NCBI RefSeq assembly: GCF_016900375.1
Contig: NZ_JACJKB010000003.1
Span: 62,001-126,000 of the forward strand
Direction of reading: 5' to 3'
Origin: Collinsella tanakaei
GTDB lineage: Bacteria > Actinomycetota > Coriobacteriia > Coriobacteriales > Coriobacteriaceae
Length of the DNA: 64,000 nt
In this document: positions 27,001-38,815 of the stretch, in pieces
Layout: every line of letters starts with the position of its first letter
Position numbering within the stretch: position 1 is the first letter of the stretch
Notes under the pieces: model-generated
Seen by the model: the letters and a program-made list of their open reading frames with translations, nothing else
What the model was told of the DNA's origin: nothing
Databases searched by the model: none
Program-made: the position numbers and the translations under genes

Positions 27001-27055
27001 GCAAAATACGAACGGCCGCGCCGGCACGTCCTCACAGGACATGCCGACACGACCG
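27001..27055 (-). terminator. Terminator of the DUF2975-HTH operon
   Basis: 20-bp stem (27036-27055 with 27013-27032) closed by GTG. Read as minus-strand RNA every position pairs, with the differences from perfect complementarity being G-U wobbles; read on the plus strand they would be A-C mismatches. TTCGTATTTTGC follows. A second long hairpin (about 27099-27142) lies nearer the HTH stop. Confidence 0.8.
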
Positions 27056-27173
27056 GTTGAAGGGGCAGTTGCCCCTATAAGGTTATTATGCAATGGGCCC
27101 ACCCGACGCGCGCCCTTCCGCAGGGAAGCGTGACGCCCGGGTGCGATGGTGCAGCAAGCGCTGCGGGGCTTCG

Positions 27174-27419
27174 CTATTCCTCGGGCAGCTTGCCGAACGC
27201 GGCGACGTACTCGTCGTCGTCCATCCAGTCGATGATATCGCCGGGCTTGCAGTGAAGCGCCTCGCACATGGCGGTCAGCGTGGAAAAGCGGATCCCCTTC
27301 AGCCGCCCCGTCTTGATACGGGAAACGTTGACCGGCGAAATGCCGATCTTCTCCGCCAGCTCGAGCGAAGTCATCTTGCGGTCCGCCATCACGCGGTCGA
27401 GTCGCATCACAATGGGCAT
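27174..27419 (-). CDS. Cro/XRE-type helix-turn-helix regulator
   Basis: Small DNA-binding protein of 81 aa consisting of one HTH_3/XRE-like domain. The helix-turn-helix is MTSLELAEKIGIS and VNVSRIKTGRL. It belongs to the short YozG/YvaO-like class that is nearly always encoded beside a DUF2975 membrane protein, as here (9 bases downstream). The pair is likely co-transcribed and the membrane protein may modulate the regulator. GTAGGGGGTATCT precedes the ATG. Confidence 0.9.
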   Translation of the reverse strand: MPIVMRLDRVMADRKMTSLELAEKIGISPVNVSRIKTGRLKGIRFSTLTAMCEALHCKPGDIIDWMDDDEYVAAFGKLPEE

Positions 27420-27428
27420 AGATACCCC

Positions 27429-27974
27429 CTACAGAATGCCGTCCGAATCTTGCTGTAGGATTCTACCGTACTCGAACGTTCCTGCAAGCGCAAAAAACGT
27501 CACAGAAAGCATAAGAGACGCTAAATCCAGCTCGGGCGCAGCGGCAACGGCCAAAACAGCCGCACTTGCATCAACTGGAGGAACATACGCGGGGATGAGC
27601 AATCCCGTGACGGCGCCGAGGGCATCGATGCCGCCCAGCACCATAAGCCGGGCGGTCTGCGCCCGGGAGAAGAACTCCGCGCGACGGCCGACCGACAGCA
27701 CGAACGCGATGAACACGATAAGCGCGATCGCGTCGAGCACGATGTTGAGCCCGCTTACCAGCAGATAGCGCTCCTCCATAAAGGTGAGACCCCTGACGAA
27801 CGCGCTGGTCACAAGCCGCAGCAGCTCCCAGGCGTTCATCGCGACCCCCACCACCAGCAGGGCGCACATGCCGTAAAGCACCCAAACCAAAATCCCGTTC
27901 CGACCTTTTACGGGCATCAACCGTTCCATTTGCTTTTCCTGCGGCTCCACGCCGCACAGGGCTTTGCAATCCAT
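27429..27974 (-). CDS. DUF2975 domain membrane protein
   Basis: 181-residue protein with four hydrophobic helices (about residues 28-52, 68-92, 105-125 and 140-165), matching the DUF2975 family in size and topology. The family is usually paired with a small XRE-type regulator, and that gene follows directly. Function is unknown; a regulatory or stress role has been inferred from genomic context. AGGAAAGG six bases before the ATG fixes the start at 27974. Confidence 0.8.
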   Translation of the reverse strand: MDCKALCGVEPQEKQMERLMPVKGRNGILVWVLYGMCALLVVGVAMNAWELLRLVTSAFVRGLTFMEERYLLVSGLNIVLDAIALIVFIAFVLSVGRRAEFFSRAQTARLMVLGGIDALGAVTGLLIPAYVPPVDASAAVLAVAAAPELDLASLMLSVTFFALAGTFEYGRILQQDSDGIL

Positions 27975-28490
27975 AAATTAGCCTTTCCTATGACCAGAGG
28001 AGACGCTGCACGCTCTTTCGCGCGAACCGGCTCCCTCGCCGTTTTGACCCGTGTGCACCATCCCCTCTTCGCATCTGCTGGAATCACGGCGCCCTGAGGG
28101 TCGGCTGAGCCGCCTTCCCGCGGTTGCGGCAGGCGGATGCGAAGCGCTCGCAGCGCGATAGCAGGCTGCTGGGCAACGATATCGAATGGGATCCGTTCGG
28201 CGCCGAAACACCGACACCCCACGTGCGCGCGAGCCGGCTTGACCCTATCGCCATACTCCCCTCCTTTCTTCATCCCCCTATCATTCTTTAGATGCGTGTG
28301 TAATGTTGATAGCACAGAGCATTATATGGTTAAGCATATTTGACCACGTGCCGTGAACGGTACGTATTAATCCCTCAATGACTATCTCATTGGTAGCATT
28401 TTGCCCATCGAGCAGCACGGGGCAGCGAGCGCCCGGCACCCCACGGCACGCTCCAGATGCCCGGCGGCCAAAACGTTTCCTCCTGCGGGC
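27975..28490. other. Intergenic region without a gene
   Basis: About 515 bases upstream of the DUF2975-HTH operon and downstream of the anchored protein. Composition is mixed: G/C-rich up to 28260, then a local AT-rich patch (28270-28390) that may hold a promoter. No supported ORF or RNA gene was seen. Confidence 0.4.
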
Positions 28491-28492
28491 AC

Positions 28493-28525
28493 GAAAAAGC
28501 CCCGCACCGCGAACAGCGGTGCGGG
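28493..28525 (-). terminator. Terminator of the anchored-protein gene
   Basis: CCCGCACCGC / GCGGTGCGGG with a 5-base loop, followed on the minus strand by GGGCTTTTTCG; 27 bases after the gene's stop. Confidence 0.9.
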
Positions 28526-28551
28526 CGGAACATGACAAGCGCGAAAGCTCC

Positions 28552-29895
28552 CTACGAATGCATCAGCGTGCCGGCAATCTCCATCGTCTCGTTCGTGGGC
28601 TCGCCGAACAGCAAGGGACGTCGCGTGTAGTCGCATGTCAGCGAGATGACGAGCGTGCCGTCAAGGCCCACGACACCCTGCAGGTACGCCGTCCCCTCGC
28701 CTCCTGAGCTCGAGCCCTCGCCCGCGAAGGTATACACGGCGCCGTCGACCTGCACGTAGCCGCCCGTGGTATCGCCGGGCTCGGCAGGGGAAATCGAGCA
28801 CGAGATGACGCCGCTCACGGCGCTGCTGCCCAGGCCGGGGGCAACCGCGCGATACTCCACGGCAAAGGTGTTGGTCGCGGGGTCGAAATTGGAGATCGTG
28901 AAGGAGGCGACGCTCGCCGCATCGACGTCGGTGGGGGCGTAATCGCCCTGAAGCGCCGTGCCGTCGTAGGTCACGGTCGAGGTGCGCTCGCCCTCGGAGC
29001 GCAGCCACGCATTGCCGTCGAAGGCGTAGGTCACTGGCGTGGACACCGTGTCGGCACCGAACCAGAAGGAGTACTCGGTCGACGCCGTGAAGGTGCAGGT
29101 CTGCGCCGCGGCATCGAACGTCGGCGCAAAGCCCTCGGGAAACGCGGGGTCGAACGTGACGCCTGCGATCGCCTTCGTCGAAGCCGTCGCCTGCAGAACC
29201 GTTCCCGCCCAACCGGAGGCGTCCTCCTGCGCATGGGCGAGGTCGGGGAAGCGGTCCTTGTCGTCGGCACGCGCGATGAGCAGCGTCGCGGTCACGTCGC
29301 TTTCGAAGCTCTCGTTGACAACGGTCGCGGTGGCATCGACCGTGAAGGCGCCGTCATCGCCCTTCGTGAGCCCGGTCACCGCGACATCGGAGAGCTCATA
29401 GGGCGTCTCCTGCACGTAGTCGTTGACGGCGAAGCCGTCCATGATATCCGGGTCGGCGGCGAGAATCTCGGTGACCACGGCCTCATCGGGCTCGGCCATG
29501 AGCTCGGGCAGCACGAGCACGACGAACGCCGCGACGGCTGCCGCCACGACGGCCACAGAGGCGATTACAGCGAGCGCCCGGCGCACCCAACGGCGGCGCG
29601 GCTTTCCCGCAACCTCGCCCGAAGGCGTCGCGGCGGCATCGGGTGCCTCGACCGAAGGCGCATCCATCGGGCGCAGACCCGCGGGCAGCTCCTGCGTCCC
29701 CCCGGAGCGCGTGTTCAGGTTGAGCATTGCCGTCGCCGAGAGCGGGATATGCGCCAGCGTCTCGAGCGCCTGATCGTGCTCATGGAGATCGAGCATGGCT
29801 TGACCGGCGACCTCGCAGGCGTCAGCAAACGCTGTGGTCGCCGTGGGCGCCAGCTCGCGCGTCTCCTGCTCGTCTCGATGTGTCGTATCGCTCAT
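28552..29895 (-). CDS. Single-pass membrane-anchored protein of unknown function
   Basis: 447-residue protein. Residues 1-100 are soluble and probably cytoplasmic; a basic stop (KPRRRWVRR) precedes one hydrophobic helix at about 107-132; the remaining 315 residues are Thr/Ser/Ala/Asp-rich, beta-type and presumably extracellular. The outer part seems to hold two or three repeated beta-rich modules but no domain I can name. The layout (cytoplasmic start, one helix, large outer domain) resembles zinc-ribbon-plus-TM sensor proteins of Coriobacteriia, but no zinc ribbon is present. CAGGAG precedes the ATG. It is monocistronic. Confidence 0.7.
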   Translation of the reverse strand: MSDTTHRDEQETRELAPTATTAFADACEVAGQAMLDLHEHDQALETLAHIPLSATAMLNLNTRSGGTQELPAGLRPMDAPSVEAPDAAATPSGEVAGKPRRRWVRRALAVIASVAVVAAAVAAFVVLVLPELMAEPDEAVVTEILAADPDIMDGFAVNDYVQETPYELSDVAVTGLTKGDDGAFTVDATATVVNESFESDVTATLLIARADDKDRFPDLAHAQEDASGWAGTVLQATASTKAIAGVTFDPAFPEGFAPTFDAAAQTCTFTASTEYSFWFGADTVSTPVTYAFDGNAWLRSEGERTSTVTYDGTALQGDYAPTDVDAASVASFTISNFDPATNTFAVEYRAVAPGLGSSAVSGVISCSISPAEPGDTTGGYVQVDGAVYTFAGEGSSSGGEGTAYLQGVVGLDGTLVISLTCDYTRRPLLFGEPTNETMEIAGTLMHS

Positions 29896-30103
29896 AGGAA
29901 TGCTCCTGTGTCATGATCCAAGGGCAACAGCCCGGTTTGGAACCTTCCGGCGCGTGCCTGGCATACATCGAGCGCCGCGCCCCGCACGCTGCGGACCACG
30001 GCGCTCGACAAAGCGTATGGTTGGAGTGTACCACCCCGCGACGATGGTCATGCACGGGGCGAACCTAGGACATGCGGTGCGGAGCGTACCGCACGAAAAC
30101 CTC

Positions 30104-31045
30104 CTACGCCATGAACTCCTTGACGGCGGTCGCGACGCCCTCGGCGTCCAGGCCGTACTTGTGGAGCAGGTCGACGGCGGGGCCGGACTCGCCGAACACG
30201 TCGTTCACGCCGACCTTCTTGACGGGGACGGGATGCCTCTCGGCGAGCGCCGCGCAGACGGCGTCGCCCAGGCCGCCGATCACCGAGTGTTCCTCGCAGG
30301 TGACGACGCGGCCCGTCTTCTTGGCGCTCTCGACGATGATGTCCTCGTCGAGCGGCTTGACGGTATGGATGTTGATGACCTCGGCGTCGATGCCAGCCTC
30401 GGCCAGGGTCTCGGCGGCCTCGAGCGCGGCCTGGACCATGAGGCCGCAGGCGACGATGGTCACGTCTTTGCCCTCGCGCAGCTTGATGCCGCGGCCGATC
30501 TCGAACTCGTAGCCGTCATGGTCGTTGATGACCGGCACGGCGAGGCGGCCGAAGCGCATGTAGACGGGGCCGTCGAGCTCGTAGGCGGCGCGCACGGCGG
30601 CGCGGGCCTCGACGTCGTCGGAGGGCACGATCACGGTCATGCCCGGGATGGCGCGCATGAGGGCGATATCCTCGCAGCACTGGTGCGTGGCGCCGTCCTC
30701 GCCCACCGAGATGCCGGCGTGCGTGGCGCCGATCTTGACGTTGAGGTGCGGGTAGCCGATGGAGTTGCGCACCTGCTCGAACGCGCGGCCGGCGGCGAAC
30801 ATCGCGAAGGTGCTCGCGAACGCGACGCGCCCCGTCGTGGCGATGCCGGCGGCGAGGCCCATCAGGTTGGACTCCGCGATGCCGGCGTCGTAGAAGCGCT
30901 CGGGGTAGGCGGCCTTGAACTTGCCGGTCTGCGTGGCGGCGGCGAGGTCGGCGTCCAGGACGACGAAGTCGTCGTGCTCGGCGCCGAGCTCCACGAGTGC
31001 CTCGCCGTAGCTCGCGCGCGTGGCGATCTTCTTCACGTCTGCCAT
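30104..31045 (-). CDS. Transketolase, C-terminal subunit
   Basis: 313-residue half of a split transketolase: the pyrimidine-binding domain followed by the C-terminal domain. Visible features are RFYDAGIAESNLMGLAAG (the glutamate that activates thiamine pyrophosphate), TFAMFAAGRAFEQVRNSI and HAGISVGEDGATHQ. It would act with the N-terminal subunit in the non-oxidative pentose phosphate pathway. Its ATG lies three bases after the stop of the N-terminal gene. Split transketolases are common in Gram-positive and archaeal lineages. Confidence 0.93.
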   Translation of the reverse strand: MADVKKIATRASYGEALVELGAEHDDFVVLDADLAAATQTGKFKAAYPERFYDAGIAESNLMGLAAGIATTGRVAFASTFAMFAAGRAFEQVRNSIGYPHLNVKIGATHAGISVGEDGATHQCCEDIALMRAIPGMTVIVPSDDVEARAAVRAAYELDGPVYMRFGRLAVPVINDHDGYEFEIGRGIKLREGKDVTIVACGLMVQAALEAAETLAEAGIDAEVINIHTVKPLDEDIIVESAKKTGRVVTCEEHSVIGGLGDAVCAALAERHPVPVKKVGVNDVFGESGPAVDLLHKYGLDAEGVATAVKEFMA

Positions 31046-31048
31046 CTC

Positions 31049-31870
31049 CTACGCCTCCTTCGCGAGCTCGGCCATGGCCTGCTCGAACTGCTCGTCGTTG
31101 GGTGCCTTTCCGTGCCACCCGACGTTGTTCTCCATGAAGGACACGCCCTTGCCCTTGACGGTCTCGCACACGATGCACGTGGGCGCGCCCTTCGTCCCGC
31201 GGGCCTCGGCGAACGCGGCGCGGAGCTGGGCCATGTCGTTTCCGTCCGCGACCTCGATGACATGGAACTTGAAGGCGCGGAACTTGTCGGCGATGGGCAT
31301 CGCGGAGTTGACCTCCTCGATGGTGCCGTCGATCTGCAGGCCGTTGTGGTCCACGATGAGGACGAGATTGTCCAGGCCGTGGTTGCCGGCGAACATGGCC
31401 GCCTCCCAGACCTGGCCCTCCTCGATCTCGCCGTCGCCGAGCAGGCAGTAGGTGCGGTACGTGTCGCCCCAGTGCTTGGCGGCGAGCGCCATGCCCACGG
31501 CGGCGGAGATGCCCTGGCCCAGCGAGCCGGTGGACATGTCCACGCCCGGCGTGTCGTTCATGTTGGGGTGGCCCTGCAGGTGGGACCCGATGTGGCGCAG
31601 GGTCTCGAGGTCCTCCTTGGGGAAGTAGCCGCGCACGGCGAGCGCCGCGTACAGCGCCGGGGCGCAGTGGCCCTTGGAGAGCACGAAGCGGTCGCGGTCT
31701 GCCTTCCTCGGGTCGGCCGGGTCGATGTCCATCTCCTCGAAGTACAGGTAGGTGATGATGTCGGCTGCGCCGAGGGAGCCGCCGGGATGGCCCGACTTGG
31801 CCGCGTGGACGGCGGTCACGATCCCGCGGCGGACCTCGTTGGCAACCTTCTTGAGCTCGTCGTCGCTCAT
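31049..31870 (-). CDS. Transketolase, N-terminal subunit
   Basis: 273-residue half carrying the diphosphate-binding domain of thiamine pyrophosphate: SGHPGGSLG near residue 27, SKGHCAPALYA near 68, and the GDGEIEEGQVWEA metal/cofactor motif near 150. AAAGGAGG before the ATG at 31870 fixes the start; an ATG at 31972 gives a non-homologous leader. It forms a two-gene operon with the C-terminal subunit. Confidence 0.94.
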   Translation of the reverse strand: MSDDELKKVANEVRRGIVTAVHAAKSGHPGGSLGAADIITYLYFEEMDIDPADPRKADRDRFVLSKGHCAPALYAALAVRGYFPKEDLETLRHIGSHLQGHPNMNDTPGVDMSTGSLGQGISAAVGMALAAKHWGDTYRTYCLLGDGEIEEGQVWEAAMFAGNHGLDNLVLIVDHNGLQIDGTIEEVNSAMPIADKFRAFKFHVIEVADGNDMAQLRAAFAEARGTKGAPTCIVCETVKGKGVSFMENNVGWHGKAPNDEQFEQAMAELAKEA

Positions 31871-32062
31871 GGTGCCTCCTTTCGTGGGTACGCGCGAAAA
31901 GATGCCCCTTCCCGCGCGCGCATGGTCCCATTGGTACATCTTCCACAGTACCATACGCGACCTGCGAAACACCCTTTATCTCGCAGCGGGAGGACGAACG
32001 GTCGCCAACGCGATGTTCTCGATGTGTGTCCGTATGGGACGCTTAGAGGAGAGCTGGATCGC

Positions 32063-32965
32063 CTACTCCCCCAGCTCCTTGAAGCCTTCACCGAACGCCT
32101 CGGTGATGTCGGAAATAAAGACGATAGCCTCGGGGTCGTGCTCGGCCACGATCGTCTTCAGAAGCGAGACCTCGCGGCGGTCGAGGATGATCATGAGCAT
32201 GGGGCGGTTCTTGCCGCTCCACACGCCGCGGGCGGCGATCTCGGTCACGCCGCGGCCCATCTCGTACATGACGTCGTCCGCGATGTCGCCGTGGTACTCC
32301 GAGATGACATACGCGGCGCGGCGACGGTCGGAGCCGTCGACCACGCGGTCGATCACATACCCCATGAGCACCATCGAAAGCGCCGCGTACAGGGCATTCT
32401 CGACGGAGAAGACCGGGGCGCTCGCCGCGCAGACGGCGACGTCGATGGCCATGACGGTCGAGCCCACAGGCAGCGACGTCTTGCGCGAGATGATCTGGGC
32501 GATGGTATCCGAGCCGCCCGTGTTGACGCCGCAGCGGAACACCAAGCCGTATCCGACGCCCGACACGATGCCGCCCCACAGCGCGGCGAGCATGAGGTCG
32601 CCATCGCCAAGCGGCACCACGAAGGGCGCGAACAGGTCGGTGAAGAAGCCGAAGAGGACGAAGCCGGTGATGGTCTGGATGGCATAGCGCGCGCCGCCCG
32701 TGCGCACCACAAACAGCAGCAGCACGGCGTTCATGATGATGGTCTGCAGACCGACGGGGAACTCAAAGCCCGCACGGCGCGTGAGCTCAGCGATGATCGT
32801 GGCCAAGCCCGTCACGCCGCCGGCGGCCAGGCCGTTGGGGACCATGAACATGTCGACCCCGAGCGCGGCAACGGCACACCCCAGCGCCACGAGAGGCAGG
32901 TCGCGCACGAACTTCGAGCGGATCACCCGATCCAGATCGATCACGTTACCGGCACGCTTCGGCAT
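32063..32965 (-). CDS. YitT family membrane protein (DUF161 plus DUF2179)
   Basis: 300-residue protein with five to six hydrophobic helices in the first 190 residues, including the family FMVPNGLAAGGVTGLATI segment, and a C-terminal cytoplasmic DUF2179 domain (about 215-300) of the type that senses small ligands. Function is not established. GGGGAGGGGAACC before the ATG at 32965 decides the start. It lies downstream of prfB, separated by a terminator. Confidence 0.88.
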   Translation of the reverse strand: MPKRAGNVIDLDRVIRSKFVRDLPLVALGCAVAALGVDMFMVPNGLAAGGVTGLATIIAELTRRAGFEFPVGLQTIIMNAVLLLFVVRTGGARYAIQTITGFVLFGFFTDLFAPFVVPLGDGDLMLAALWGGIVSGVGYGLVFRCGVNTGGSDTIAQIISRKTSLPVGSTVMAIDVAVCAASAPVFSVENALYAALSMVLMGYVIDRVVDGSDRRRAAYVISEYHGDIADDVMYEMGRGVTEIAARGVWSGKNRPMLMIILDRREVSLLKTIVAEHDPEAIVFISDITEAFGEGFKELGE

Positions 32966-32980
32966 GGTTCCCCTCCCCTT

Positions 32981-33028
32981 AAAACACGCCCTTCCGGTCG
33001 CCCCGCAGGGCTGCACCGAAAGGGCGCG
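32981..33028 (-). terminator. Terminator of secA-prfB
   Basis: On the minus strand ACGCGCCCTTTCGGT pairs with ACCGGAAGGGCGTGT across a G/C-rich loop and runs into TTTTAA; 20 bases past the prfB stop. Confidence 0.85.
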
Positions 33029-33047
33029 TCGGTTTTCTTGTTAGCGG

Positions 33048-34198
33048 CTATTCCTCGCCATCCGTCTCGTCGGGCGTGTAGTCGGCGTTGCCCGTGGCCC
33101 AGCGATGGTACCCCACGATGAACGGGTCCAGGTCGCCCTCCTCGAGCACGCTGTCGACGTTGCCCGTCTCCACCCCGCAACGCAGGTCCTTCACCATCTG
33201 GTACGGATACAGGACATAGCTGCGAATCTGGTTCCCGAAGCCGATATCGTGCTTGGGACCGCGGATCTGGTCGAGCTCGTCGGCGCGCTTCTGCAGCTCC
33301 AGCTCGTACAGGCGCGCCTTCAGGATCTGCATGCACGCCGCCTTGTTCTGAATCTGGCTGCGCTCGTTTTGGCAGGTGACGACGATGCCCGTGGGCAGAT
33401 GGGTCACGCGGACGGCGGAGTCGGTGGTGTTGACACCCTGGCCGCCCGGACCGCTCGCATGGTACACGTCGACGCGGATGTCGTCGGGGGCGATCTCGAT
33501 ATCGATATCGTCGGGCAGGACGGGAATCACCTCGACGCCCGCGAAGGTCGTCTGGCGACGCTTCTTGGCGTCCGTGGGGCTGATGCGCACCAGACGGTGC
33601 ACGCCGGCCTCGGCGCGCAGCATGCCGAAGGCGTCCTTGCCCTCGACCGTGAACGTCGCGCGGTCGATACCGATGACCTCGGCTGCCGGGCAGTCGTTGA
33701 TCGTCACCTTCCAGCCGCGGCGCGCGCAGTACTTCATGTACATCTTGAACAGCATGAAGGTCCAGTCCTGGGCCTCCAGACCGCCCTGGCCGGGCTTGAT
33801 GGTCACGATGGCGCCGCCGTGGTCGTACTTGCCGGTGAACCAGCTCGAGAGCTCCATGTCGTCGATCTCGCGCGTGAGCTGCGCGACGGTGGCGGCGGCT
33901 TCGGAGACGAGCTCCTCGTCGCCATCCATCTCGGCGGCGAGCTCGAGGGCGGCGCAGGCATCGGCCAGCCCCTCGTGGGCCCGCTCGACGGCCTTGATGT
34001 CGTCGCGATCGCGCGCGAGCTCGGCCATCAGGGCACGCGCCGCATCGGCATCGTCCCAAAAGCCAGGTGCCGCGCTCTGGCGCTCAAGGTCCTCGACGCG
34101 CCCGCGCTTCTCCTCGAGATGGAGGTAGGACTCCACCTCGGCGAGCCTGGTCGCGAGCGCATCGAGGTCCGCGGCGGTGAGCGGTGCGGACTCGGCCA

Positions 34199-34199
<1 letters not shown>
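33048..34199 (-). CDS. prfB: Peptide chain release factor 2
   Basis: Class I release factor, 383 aa, which recognises stop codons and triggers peptidyl-tRNA hydrolysis. The catalytic GGQ is at residues 252-254. The codon-recognition tripeptide, normally SPF in RF2, reads SPT here (207-209, RISPTDAKKRR). The frame is open from the ATG with no internal TGA or slippery CTTTGA, so the usual +1 frameshift control is absent; at the equivalent place the sequence is SYLHLEE. The ATG shares its A with the TAA stop of secA (TAATG), which implies coupled translation. The secA-prfB order is common in Gram-positives. Confidence 0.95.
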
Positions 34200-37003
<2,804 letters not shown>

Positions 37004-37292
37004 ATGGTTTCCTTCTCGTATCTCGTGCGCGGACACGCGCATGCACAGTCGCTGACCACTTTAACCATTTGCGCCTGCCGCAATGCGCAGGTTGCATGCA
37101 GTCACAGGGAAACCACGGTAGACACCCCGTCAGAACGCGTGCGCATCGGCATAGAGCGCCTGCTTTCAGCAGGTAGACCCTGCTTTTGTCATCTGAGCCG
37201 ACGTCAAGGCACCTATCGGCGGGCACGGGCGCGAACGCCCGCGGAAAACTGCGGCTCAGCGCGCGATTTCAGGTCCGAACCGAGGCTGTCGG
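37004..37292. other. secA upstream region
   Basis: About 290 bases upstream of secA with no supported gene. It should hold the secA promoter. A run of TGC-rich sequence (37070-37190) shows no clear structure. Confidence 0.35.
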
Positions 37293-37484
37293 TAAAGTTA
37301 GTTCAGATATGCGTTACCTATCATCTCGGTGGGATGCGAATTCTACCGGGATCATGAGAGCGGAGGACCGTTTTTCAGGCTATCTGACCTTAGCAGACGT
37401 CTGTAAAGCGGACATTTCATCCCTAACGGCCAAAACGTTATTCCCACCATTTTGATGCGCTTACGCATATCTGAACTAACTTTA
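37293..37484. repeat. 192-bp fold-back element with 21-bp perfect terminal inverted repeats
   Basis: Bases 37293-37313 are the exact reverse complement of 37464-37484. The element is flanked by TA on both sides if the outermost TA is taken as duplicated target. The two halves are also related internally: both contain a GGTGGGA then GGGAT-ATG series in inverted orientation, so the whole element looks like two diverged inverted copies. It is AT-richer than its surroundings and has no ORF. This is the layout of a MITE of a TA-inserting transposon family, without a transposase nearby. Confidence 0.7.
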
Positions 37485-37609
37485 TATAACTGACCCCCAT
37501 CAGAGAAGATCCGCCCCATGCGGGCGGGCGCGACACCCAAAACTCGTGGGCTATGCAGCTTCGCACTACAATATAGAGGCGAAATCGCCAAGGCCATGGG
37601 GAGGACACC

Positions 37610-38116
37610 ATGAGACATATGAGACTCGCCAAACGAGAGATCACCGACAAGGCTCGGATATGCGAGATCGTCGAGACCTGTCAGGTACTGCGAATAGGCG
37701 TCGTTGATGACGAGGGGATGTTCATCGTGCCGGTGAACTACGGTTACACCTGGGATGAGGACGCAGCGCTCCCCCGCTTCTATATCCACTCGGCGCGAGA
37801 GGGGCGAAAGGCCGACGCGTTCCGCTCGCAGGGCGACGCCGGCATGCCCGTGGCGCTCGAGCTCGATCAGGATCGCGGGACCATCGCCGGCAGCTACTCG
37901 TGCGCATACTCGCGCAGCTACGCGAGCATCATGGCTGCCGGACGCGTGCGCGAAGTCGCCGACGAGGACGAACGCCAACATGCTCTCAAGCTCATCATGG
38001 CACACGCGGCCCCGGAGGCGCCGACATCGTTCACGCCCGAAGGGGTCGCCCGCGTCGCCATCTTCCGCATCGACGTCGACCACCTGACCGCCAAAGAGCG
38101 CCAGATGAAAGTTTAG
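37610..38116 (+). CDS. Pyridoxamine 5'-phosphate oxidase family protein (NimA-like)
   Basis: FMN-binding split-barrel protein, 168 aa, of the class that includes nitroimidazole-resistance proteins. Features: MRLAKREI opening, a VLRIGVVDDEGMFIVPVNYGY strand pair and FYIHSAREGRKADA, with the GSYS and AGRVREV strands later. The molecular function is unknown; such proteins are often putative flavin-dependent reductases. An in-frame ATG at 37619 is an alternative start. The last residues (MKV and the TAG stop) are encoded by the dispersed 33-bp palindrome at 38105, so the repeat forms the 3' end of the gene. Confidence 0.85.
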   Translation: MRHMRLAKREITDKARICEIVETCQVLRIGVVDDEGMFIVPVNYGYTWDEDAALPRFYIHSAREGRKADAFRSQGDAGMPVALELDQDRGTIAGSYSCAYSRSYASIMAAGRVREVADEDERQHALKLIMAHAAPEAPTSFTPEGVARVAIFRIDVDHLTAKERQMKV

Positions 38117-38190
38117 GGACAGGTCCCAAACTTTCATGGCGGGCGGCGCCGCGTCAGGATGAAAGTTTGGGACCTGTCCCCGAAATTGCA
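38105..38190. repeat. Dispersed near-palindrome, copies 2 and 3
   Basis: Copy 2 (38105-38137) folds ATGAAAGTTTAGGGAC with GGTCCCAAACTTTCAT; copy 3 (38159-38190) reads ATGAAAGTTTGGGACC then GTCCCCGAAATTGCA. They lie 21 bases apart between the convergent PNPOx-like and rpmE genes. The TAG in copy 2 (38114-38116) is the stop codon of the upstream gene. Confidence 0.8.
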
Positions 38191-38214
38191 AAGGGCCGCC
38201 CTAGGGCGGCCCTT
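38191..38214 (-). terminator. Palindrome after rpmE
   Basis: AAGGGCCGCCC TA GGGCGGCCCTT, a perfect 24-bp palindrome 28 bases past the rpmE stop. On the minus strand it runs into TTGC only, so termination strength is uncertain. Confidence 0.6.
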
Positions 38215-38241
38215 CAGCTCAGTTGCGATGCGAGCGAGATG

Positions 38242-38682
38242 CTACTCGGCAGCAGCCTCGGTGGCCTCGGCCTCAGCAGCGGGAGCCTCGACGGCCTCAT
38301 CGGCAGGAGCCTCAGCGGCCTTCTTGGCAGCCTCGGCAGCGGCCTTCTTCTCGAACTCAGCGGCACGCTTGGCCTTGGCAGCAGCCTTAGCCTCACGCTC
38401 GGCGGCACGCTTAGCGGCCTCCTCCTCGGCCTTCTTGGCGCGCTCGGCCTTCTTGGCGGCCTCGCGCTCGAGAGCGGCCTGAGCGGCGCCGCCGAACTTG
38501 TCGGCGAAGCGCTGGACGCGTCCACCGGTGTCGACGAACTTCTGCTGGCCGGTGTAGAACGGGTGGCACTCGTTGCACAGCTCGACCTGGATCTCAGGCT
38601 TGGTCGAGCGGGTCTTGAAGGTGTTGCCGCAGCTGCAGCGCACCGTGCACTCGACGTACTCGGGATGGATACCAGACTTCAT
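38242..38682 (-). CDS. rpmE: Ribosomal protein L31 with long Ala/Lys/Glu C-terminal tail
   Basis: The first 68 residues are a normal zinc-type L31: [10 protein letters not shown], then CSCG and [24 protein letters not shown] with the metal-binding cysteines. L31 normally ends near here. The remaining 75 or so residues are almost only Ala, Lys, Glu and Arg, first in a basic coiled-coil-like stretch, then acidic, ending in [10 protein letters not shown]. The same ten residues end L17 in this window. The ATG at 38682 has GAGGAG upstream; an ATG at 38718 lacks a site. The total is 146 aa. Confidence 0.95.
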   Translation of the reverse strand: MKSGIHPEYVECTVRCSCGNTFKTRSTKPEIQVELCNECHPFYTGQQKFVDTGGRVQRFADKFGGAAQAALEREAAKKAERAKKAEEEAAKRAAEREAKAAAKAKRAAEFEKKAAAEAAKKAAEAPADEAVEAPAAEAEATEAAAE

Positions 38683-38815
38683 GGCAGGGCTCCTCTTCTT
38701 CGTTGTCCTGGTTACCAATCAGGACATAAGGGGTGTCTTGGTTTCCGACCAAGACAAAACAGCCTGCCTAGAATAGCACAGGGCGCGCGCTCCCACAAAA
38801 GGTTCACGCGAACAT

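Noticed and set aside
37293-37484. An insertion sequence with transposase
   Set aside because: The element is only 192 bp and carries no ORF, so only a non-autonomous repeat can be claimed.
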